Shown: one piece after another, positions 56,473 through 64,000 of the stretch
Numbering within the stretch: the first letter of the stretch is position 1
Layout of the letters: each line of letters begins with the position of its first letter
Assembly: GCA_030848705.1 (NCBI GenBank)
Contig: CM061238.1
Coordinates: forward strand, 77,152,685-77,216,684
Length of the DNA stretch: 64,000 nt
DNA from: Heracleum sosnowskyi
Taxonomy: Eukaryota; Streptophyta; Magnoliopsida; Apiales; Apiaceae
Direction: 5' to 3'
Position numbers and translations under genes: made by a program
Notes under the pieces: generated by a model
Told to the model about the DNA's origin: nothing
Database searches by the model: none
The model's input: the letters and a program-made list of their open reading frames with translations, nothing else

Positions 56473-57818
56473 TGTTGCGTAAAATACAGATGTGCAAGTG
56501 TACACAATCGCAAGAAAGTAATATAGTAGTGAATACCAGATATCGTTCCTCAAGGACTGTCTGTTTGTATTAATTGCAATCAAATATCTAACAATTTGAT
56601 TATAGAACACAAGAATTGAGTTTTCGTTTTTATACTAACACTAATTAATTAACAACTAAATTAACTAACTAAACTAGCAAAGAGAGTTTTCAAATATGAG
56701 AAGATAAGTCAGGATAATTACTTCCCCCTAACACATGAAAATCAGTTAAAGAGTTGCGTAGCACTATAACAATTCCACAGTTCACTAGCGAGAATTTCAT
56801 GGTCATAGGTTTCTCTCGAAATCACTATGGTATAATTCCTACCAAGAAAACTAACATATGTCTATGCCAATTTACTCCTCAGAATACAATTAAGCACCAA
56901 TTCACAAAGCTATGCATGGTCACAATATATGTCTATACCGTAACAATCTTATAATCAGAAGATATAAGCATGCACCATTCAAGTTTTATGTCAATTAACT
57001 ATAACTCTCTCGATATTATAATTAACTCATTAACATACTAAAGTTGATCAGACAATAGCAAGTATTAGCATGAAAACTACTTGAATGAATAAACCGTATA
57101 ACTGCATACAGTACTCTTTAACAAAACACCAATAATCTCATGCTAGGGTTCCATAAAAATCACAACTTTATACAATTAGTTCATAATTAAGATCTCAAAA
57201 CAATCTCAAGATAACCAACACATGTTCATAAGAAGAGATAAATAAAAGATAAGAGAAAACAAAGCCAATTGAATGTCTTCAATGGCTGAATTCTTGTCTG
57301 TAGATGGCTTATCCTCCTCCCTTGTGCGGCTTCTTCTCTCTTGTTCGATGTATACAGATTAGGTCTGATCTATATCTAATAATATCTCTAATAAAAGTAT
57401 TTTTTATTATTTAATACAAATACAAGGAAATTTCCCAAACAGAATTGAATTCCAATAACAGAAATTCGTAGCTGACTGTTGGGCTATGTTTCTGGACTGA
57501 CTCGGCTGGATTTTAATATCAAGACCACTTCTAAAATAAAGCTCTTCTCATAAGCTTTCTGTGGGCTATTGAATCGTCTGAATTGGACTTATAGAACTCC
57601 AGTTATGGCCCAAACAGTGTGAACTGCACAAGTGAGTCATAAAATCCGAATTTTAATCAAATTAATCTCCAACTCTTGCCATTTAAGCTCCAAGCCTTCC
57701 TTTATTAAAACTCCTTCATACCTACAATAAAACAATATAATTTATTAAATAAAAATCCAAATCAATACAAAATAACTTGAATATAGGGAAAATATTAAGA
57801 TAAAGTTCACGCTTATCA
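56473..57818. repeat. Probable solo LTR in H (1.35 kb)
   Basis: Starts TGTTGCGTAAAATAC and ends ACGCTTATCA. It is flanked by AAACT (56468-56472) and AAGCT (57819-57823), a 5-bp duplication with one mismatch. Removing it joins H sequence smoothly. No internal coding region or second LTR is present. Lineage not identified. Confidence 0.55.
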
Positions 57819-57823
57819 AAGCT

Positions 57824-57996
57824 TATTCCAAAAATCCAGAAGAAAGTCCTCTTGAAGACAGTTTTTGGGTTGAAGGAATGAGGTGTTCACTTGGATCAAG
57901 GCAAGATCTTCCAGCTCCCACAAATCTGAATGTCTACTTCCTGGACATCAAATCTTTCTCCTTGGAGTTAAGGGTTGAAGAAATGAGTGGAACATC
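57824..57996 (+). other. Last visible piece of H
   Basis: Short continuation of H (TATTCCAAAAATCC onward) before another LTR-like sequence. No domain recognised. Confidence 0.45.
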
Positions 57997-58894
57997 TGTA
58001 AGATCCGGGAAAATTACGTGTTATTATATGATGTGAAATGAAATTTTAATTTCATATTAAGAGTTATTAAATGATTTATCTGTTTAAACGTGCTAAGTTA
58101 TTCGTTAAATGATTGAATATGTGATATTGTGGTGCTATGTGAAATGTATGGGGAATTTGAAATTATTTTGAAAAGGGTGTCATACTATTTTATTTTATTT
58201 TAATTATTGAAAAGAAAATTTGGATCGTTCCCAAATTATTCGGGAGATTGGTATATCGTTCGTACCAATATTTCATTCGTTAAAGTAGAAAGTATTCGAA
58301 AATATTCGTAATAGAAGCATTTTGGTTCGTATATCTATTATTAAACGATACTTGTAGTTATCCGTACTTTATGGATGCTTATCGTCTCGTGAAACGTGTA
58401 TTCTGCTTTATTAAAGATTTAAAGCGTTTATTTTGTTAAATTGTATTTAAAGCGATCTATCGGATCAGTATCGATCCAAAAATGTCGTTTGGGGTATTAT
58501 TTTCCGTTTAATATAAAAAGGCAAATCGTACTTTGTTTTTCGTATAATCAAAGCTTAATTACAGTTAAAAAGCTAAAAACCCCTGAAACGTGTTCTTCGT
58601 GTTCTTGAGAATCAAACTCAATTTTGAAGGCGTTATCGGAATCCGATTTCGATGTTCTTGTAACCAAATCGAATCTCTCATCATCCTCTATCTAAATCCA
58701 CCATCAAAATTCATGTGGGTATGATTTTTGAACTTTTCCGATTTTTAGTTATTTTATTTATTTCGAATTTTTGATTTAATTTGGGGGAATCTTCGTTTGT
58801 GATTTTTCTTGATAATTGATGACATGACTGGATTGTATGTGTTGTAAGGAGTATGAATATGATTTTTAATTTGAATTTGGAGCAAGATTTCGAG
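57997..58894 (+). repeat. LTR-like fragment (5' part of an unidentified LTR)
   Basis: Begins TGTAAGATCCGGG, like a gypsy LTR start. It holds ATATAAAAAG (58511-58520), a plausible TATA box, followed by leader-like sequence. The right edge against S5 is unclear and could lie up to about 58960. No partner LTR is visible in the window. Confidence 0.45.
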
Positions 58895-61800
58895 CTAATC
58901 GGAAATTAGTATAGTCGCCGGAGTTCTTGATTTGTTTGCCGGATTTTTAGTTAGAACGATTGAGTTAGCAGCTTGATAATCAATCACTGATAGATAGTGC
59001 AGTGGTTCTCCAGGTTTAAGGATTGCTCCTTGGATGTGTCTTCCAATATATTCAACCTCTTGACCCACTCCAACCCATAACCATGCAATGTTAACATCTT
59101 TCTTGTTTAGCTTTGGCATGTTTGGCAGTCTGGTATGCACTTCCAATCCTCTTTCCACTCTTTTCCTATAGTAAGGAACATTCTCCATTAGAAATCTTCT
59201 AAGAGTGTCTGCTGCTTTGTCCTTCTCCGTTGATGAGAATCCAGTGGATCTAAGATACTTCTCAACTGAGATTAGATAGTTGCTTGGGTAGTCCCTCAGT
59301 TTGTCCTCAGCCAAATAGCAGATTCTGAACAAGTCATTCGTCATGAATCTAACCATTGGGGGATCTTCAGTAATCTCTGTACCGACTTTCATCACGATCT
59401 CCTTAACATGCTCACGGAGCAGTTCATTTAGCCTTGTAGTTCTTTGGATCTTGATGAGTATAGCCTGCAACTCTGTGTATGTCCTTTGTTCTAAAAACTT
59501 AGTGGAAATCACAAATGTACCTTTCTCCAGAAAACTGATTAATAAGCTCCAGGCACCATTTGCTTTAACCCCAGCATTCAGACAGATTATAGAGCTTCTC
59601 AGTGCTTTAAAGTAAGTCTGATCTTCAAGATTAGCACTTCTGATGTCCTAAATAATAACTTCCACCTCAGAATTGTCGTTGACTTCTAATCCTTCTCCAA
59701 CTCCGCAAAAGGTTTTGTAAGCCATTTCCCATTCAGTACCATCTTTCTTTGCCAGATCTATCATCGTCTTCTTCCTCACTTCATTATACACTTTGAATCT
59801 CTTCAGTTTTTCACTCCTCAGAATTGCTTGTTGTTTCTCTTTCTCAGCTTGCCTGGCATCTATTGCAGCTCTCTGAGCTCTTATTGCTTCCAAGGCAGCT
59901 TCTTCTTCAGGTGATAGAGAATTTTCTTCTTCTTCTATAATATCCTCCCAGATTGGATGTTCAACGGGCTCTGGATAATATGGCTCATGCTCCTCTTGAT
60001 TAGGTTGCTCATGCATGACCTCAAATTCCTCTTCACTCTCCTTATCTTCTTCTACAAGTTCCTCTATCCAGTACTGTCTGATAGGAATAGCTTCAACTGT
60101 CTCCCAAACTCCCCATCCATCCTTAGGCTTCTCTTTCTCCCCTTCTCCAACTTTCTCCCCCTTAGTTGAGGAATCCTCGATAAAAGCATCCTCAGCATAA
60201 AAGGTAGCAGAAGGATCAGGTTGCTGATTTGAAGGACCAGGTTGGCTAGTTTGTTGGTTCTTCAGCATAGTCCATATCGACTGTACTCCATCACTTTGAT
60301 TTTCCATGAAATCCAATAGATCCTTATTCATCTCTTGCATAGAAGCCAACTTCAGGTCAATGTCATCCAATCTGGAGTTGGTAGTCTTCTCAATCTTGTC
60401 CAATCTCTGGTTCAGCTTAGACTCCACTCTAGAAAGGGTGTTCATTGCATCTTTTACCCTAGCTTGACCATCCCGGATAACCAGAACGTCTTCTTTCAAT
60501 GCTTCTTGTCCTTGTTGCAAAGCATCCACTTCATTCATGAAACCATCTTTAAGTTCCTTTACGTCCGTCCTCAACTCGATCAGTTCATCCATAGCTTCCT
60601 TCTTTAAGGAGTCCACTGCCTGCTTCGTACCTGTTATAGTGCCAGATGCACTGCCAATGACCATGAATGTTCGTCTTGAATCAGCTGCAGCCAAGTCAAC
60701 CTTCTCTTGAATAGTCTTTAAAGAAGCATTGGCTTGACTAGAGGAGATCTCTTGGTCAAAGGAAGGTCGCAGTGGAACCTTGAATAATGGATTTCCTTCT
60801 TTGTCACGAACTGTCATCTCCTTGAGGGTAGATTGAACTTGTAGCTCTCTTTCTGTTGGTAACAGCAAATCATCAATATTAGGTAGGGTTAGGGTGTCAC
60901 TCCTCACATTTGGCTCTGGGTGTACACTCAACGTTTCTGTCGGTGTTTGAATCATTTTTCCTCTCCCACTCAGGCCAGGTGTAAGTGTTTTTGTTTCACT
61001 CAAATCCTTTGTGCTGATTGTACCTGCAGAAGAAAACACCGTAGCCATCCTTAAGGAGGTCACCGGTGGTGCAATGGGGCTTCGCAAGTCCCCGTCCTTG
61101 GATAAACCAAGTTGCTGATCATCCTTAGATGATATATCCTTTTTAGGATCTAGAGTTTGAATCTCTAGGGGGTTAGAAATAGGCTCTTTTAACAGCAGAG
61201 ATCCCGAATCTTCCCCGATAGTCTGTGAAGACTTTACCTCAGTTGACTCCTCAATAATAATTGATTCATTGTCAACGAGTTGCCGATCTGCACCTACGTC
61301 AGACCCTTTACCCGCAGGATCCAGATATGTTCCATCTAGGGAGGTAGACAATGACCCTTTAGATTGTGCATTTAGGTCAAAGCCTTCTCTCGACGTCTGT
61401 GAAGACCCTTGGTTCTTAGAACCTTCAACCAGTGAACCTGACCGTAATATGGTCGGAACACCAGTTGCTTCCGTCAATTCTTCCTTACATGATTGAACTA
61501 ATGGTTCAGATATAGCTTTCGTTAGCGTAGCCCAATCAACATCAGAAAAATCAATAAAGGGCGCTTTGGAAGTTTGAAATAAAGTATCAACAGTTGCCTC
61601 AGTTTCTGTTCGTCTCCTTTTAGAGGAAGGCAGAGCTGCTGTTGAAGGGTATATCTCCTTATGTGGTGCTGCTATGGCACTATCTCCCTCTACACTCACG
61701 GATGTCTGAATATTGGGTATAGGAGGGGAAGGAGGTTCGTTTATTGTTTCATTTGGCTCTTCCAAAGGCTCTTCGACCGTGGTTAGAGGTTGTGGGTTTG

Positions 61801-62026
61801 CAACCTCCTGGTCAGGAATGGCCACTAAGGGCTCTGGATCAACATCCATAGGTTGTGGTTCAGGAGCCAGTTCAGGTTCAGGAATGTTACCTTGATTTAC
61901 CTGTTCCCCTGGGGGTAGAAGTGGTAGGGGCACCGTTCTTAGATATTCAGTGAGAACAGTGGGTACCCCTAGAAGATAGTTGTTCTTCCTTATCAGAGCG
62001 GTTATGGCATTGCTCTTCATTCTCAT
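58895..62026 (-). pseudogene. S5 ORF3 (third Sirevirus ORF), N-terminus lost, one stop
   Basis: One minus-strand frame of about 1,040 codons from 62026 to 58895 with a single TAG at 59648-59650. It lacks the N-terminal domain of about 270 residues seen in S2 and S4. In order: Pro-rich start; basic cluster PSSKRRR (about 61608-61625); LRSPIAPPVTSL, shared with S2; a long coiled-coil-like stretch; EDSSTKGE, shared with S2; acidic stretch; a Lys/Glu-rich helix; and the C-terminal domain (TRLNELL..., RSTGFSSTEKDKAAD, RLPNMP) shared with S2. The last 20 or so codons may belong to the adjoining LTR-like fragment. No membrane segment seen; function unknown. Confidence 0.8.
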
Positions 62027-62825
62027 GCACTCCTGGTCTCCTCGCCTTCGAATGTCTTTGCTGTTTAATACAAAAACTATCGAAAACCTTTTGTTGAAAA
62101 ACTATCGAGAATTAAGATAAAGGAAAAATTAATTCTCTCCGATAGATTTTCTTTTTATTTCAAAAAAACCATCGAGAATTTAGATAAAGATTAATGAAAT
62201 TCAATTCGATGCTTTTCCAAATTTTCTTCAAAAACTATCGAGAATTGTTTTCGATAGTTTTTCTTTTCCTTTTCAAAAACTATCGAAAATTAATTTCGAT
62301 AGAATTATCTATGTACTTGAAAAAACTATCGAATTTCCTAAATTCGATATTTTTTGCTTCTGTCCAAATTTTAAAACCTGTTCTTGTTCTAAAAAACAGA
62401 CTTTTATTTTCTGTCAAGTTTTATTTTGAATAAATCTTTTAAAATTCACCAAAATCAATTGTTAACAGAAAATTCACAATTTTCTTAGAATAAAATCAAC
62501 TAAATATCATTAAATGATATTAATCAATTAAAATCCAATAAATTATGCTGCATTAATCTACAATGTTAAAAACAAAGTAAATTAATTCAAATTAAATAAA
62601 TGCTTGAATATTTAGAACAAATATTAGCACTTAAATAATTTTTAGAATTAATAACCAATTAAATGCCATTAGATATATCATCCATAATTATGACATAAAA
62701 TTAGTATACTAATCCTAACTACGAGAATTGCTCCATAAAATAAATTCACGAGTCCTAAAGATATAGAAATTCTTAAACTCATGTATTCACTAGGACTCTC
62801 TGCAGTTACCGACTTCTAATCAAAA
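62027..62825 (-). other. S5 spacer between pol and ORF3, with ACTATCGA array
   Basis: From about 62078 to 62350 the word AAAACTATCGAGAATT and its reverse complement recur about eight times, with palindromic pairings such as AACTATCG with CGATAGTT. The rest (62350-62825) is AT-rich without features. It parallels the signature arrays in the S2 and S4 spacers. Confidence 0.75.
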
Positions 62826-64000
62826 TCAATTAGAAAGATTTAACATCCCAAGTTCACCAACCAGCTTATTGAAAGTGGATTCATCAAGCGGTTTAGTAAA
62901 GATGTCGGCAATTTGATCCTCTGTGGGTACAAAATGTAACTCCACAGTTCCATTCATGACATGCTCTCGGATAAAATGATACCTGATGTCGATGTGCGAG
63001 TGTTGCACTGGGTTGTTTGAGATTGCTTTGGCACTTGTGTTGTCGCAAAATATTGGAATCTTTGTCAACAAAAGTCCATAGTCACGGAGTTGGTTTCTCA
63101 TCCACAAGATCTGAGCACAACAGCTTCCAGCAGCAATGTATTCAGCCTCAGCTGTTGATGTGGAAACTGAATGCTGCTTCTTGCTATACCAGGAAACTAA
63201 CCTTCTTCCAAGAAACTGACAGCTTCCTGAAGTACTCTTCCGATCAATCTTACAACCTGCAAAATCAGAGTCTGTGTATCCAATAAGATCAAATCCTGTA
63301 TCTTTAGGGTACCAAATTCCAAGATTTGGGGTTCCCTTAAGATATCTAAATATTCGCTTAACAGCTATTAGATGAGATTCTTTAGGATCAGACTGAAATC
63401 TAGCACACAAGCATGTTGCAAACATTATATCTGGTCTACTTGCAGTGAGATAAAGTAATGAGCCTATCATACCTCTGTAGCCTGTGATGTCAACCTTCTT
63501 ACCAGTTTCATCCTTATCAAGCTTAGTGGCAGTTGGCATAGGACTCTTTGCTGTAGATGAGTCTTCCATTTGATACTTCTTCAGAAGATCTTTGATGTAC
63601 TTGGACTGACAAATGAATATATCATCTTGTTTTTGGTATACTTGCAGTCCAAGAAAGAATGACAATTCACCCATCATGCTCATTTCATAACGACTCTGCA
63701 TTAACTTAGCAAATCTCTTGCATAGATCATCATTAGTAGAACCAAATATTATGTCATCAACATATACTTGCACCAATATCAAATCATTTTTATGCTTTTT
63801 TGACAAAGAGAGTTTTGTCTACGACACCTCTTGTAAAATCATTTTCAAGTAAGAATTCTGAGAGAGTGTCATACCATGTCCTTGGAGCTTGTTTGAGTCC
63901 GTAGAGAGCTTTGAATAGAAAGTACACAAAGTCTGCCAGTTTTGAATCCTCAAAACCTGGAGGTTGTTCCACATACACTTCTTCTTCTAACTCCCCGTTC
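62826..64000 (-). pseudogene. pol: S5 pol, RT and RNase H (continues past window edge)
   Basis: Minus-strand copia RT: EVYVEQPPGFE, YGLKQAPRTWYD, then an intact YVDDIIFGS box; RNase H: TDSDFAG, KSTSGSCQ, TAEAEYIAA and a HIDIRYHFIRE region, ending GMLNLSN. A single-base indel at about 63790-63806 shifts the frame just before YVDD. Three codons present in S2 (RTK of HSRTKHID) are deleted near 62995. It is close to S2 in protein sequence but a separate copy. Integrase, gag and the 5' LTR lie outside the window. Confidence 0.92.

Noticed and set aside
62194..62433. ORF in the S5 spacer (62194-62433)
   Set aside because: It is an open frame through the ACTATCGA array with Phe/Leu-rich low-complexity translation; no homology seen.

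Overview
The window is repeat-rich, AT-rich nuclear DNA of a flowering plant, probably a eudicot with a large genome. It consists almost entirely of LTR retrotransposons nested in one another. I found no host protein-coding gene, rRNA gene or functional tRNA gene. The elements are named here S1 to S5 (Ty1/copia, Sirevirus/SIRE-like), G1 (Ty3/gypsy, Tekay/Del-like chromovirus) and H (an older remnant). The Sirevirus call rests on a large Gag with an extended C-terminus, the PR-INT-RT-RH order, a GGGGGAGAT polypurine tract, an initiator-Met-type primer site and a long third ORF downstream of pol.

Layout. 1-2049: S1 (+ strand), LTR cut by the window edge, primer site and 5' gag. It is fused head-on at 2045-2049 to an inverted gag-PBS piece (2046-3420) lying beyond the 3' LTR of S2. 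3423-16610: S2 (- strand), 5' LTR, gag, pol, spacer, ORF3 and 3' LTR, all decayed. 16611-22950: about 6.3 kb of very AT-rich degenerate repeats with tRNA-like A/B box units. 23100-23289: a MITE. 23609-23780: CCA-rich repeats. 23845-25179: H, with a gag remnant.

25180-43581: G1, inserted into H (target duplication ATGAT), with two LTRs of about 3.95 kb and a decayed pol. Inside its integrase sits S3 (33110-38640, target duplication AGATT), with an open full-length gag but most of pol deleted. 43587-43804: H again. 43805-55827: S4 (target duplication TCTTC), near complete but frameshifted, with an approximately 4.6 kb ORF3. 55833-57996: H again, interrupted by a probable solo LTR (56473-57818). 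57997-58894: another LTR-like fragment. 58895-64000: S5 (- strand), ORF3, spacer and RT-RNase H, running off the right edge.

How the genes work together. In S2, S3 and S4 gag ends in a stop codon and pol lies in another frame without its own ATG. In each, a candidate phase-0 intron (GTA at one homologous Gag codon, TTGCAG|GG at the pol start) would remove the Gag C-terminal extension and the stop, fusing the Gag N-terminal part to pol in frame. This proposed splice-based Gag/Pol partition is the most interesting signal in the window. Two others follow. Each Sirevirus family carries its own short signature word, shared between its LTR and the pol-ORF3 spacer, and in S4 also its coding linkers. 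The third ORF, often called env-like, has basic nuclear-localisation-like clusters in all three families and no membrane segment that I can see.
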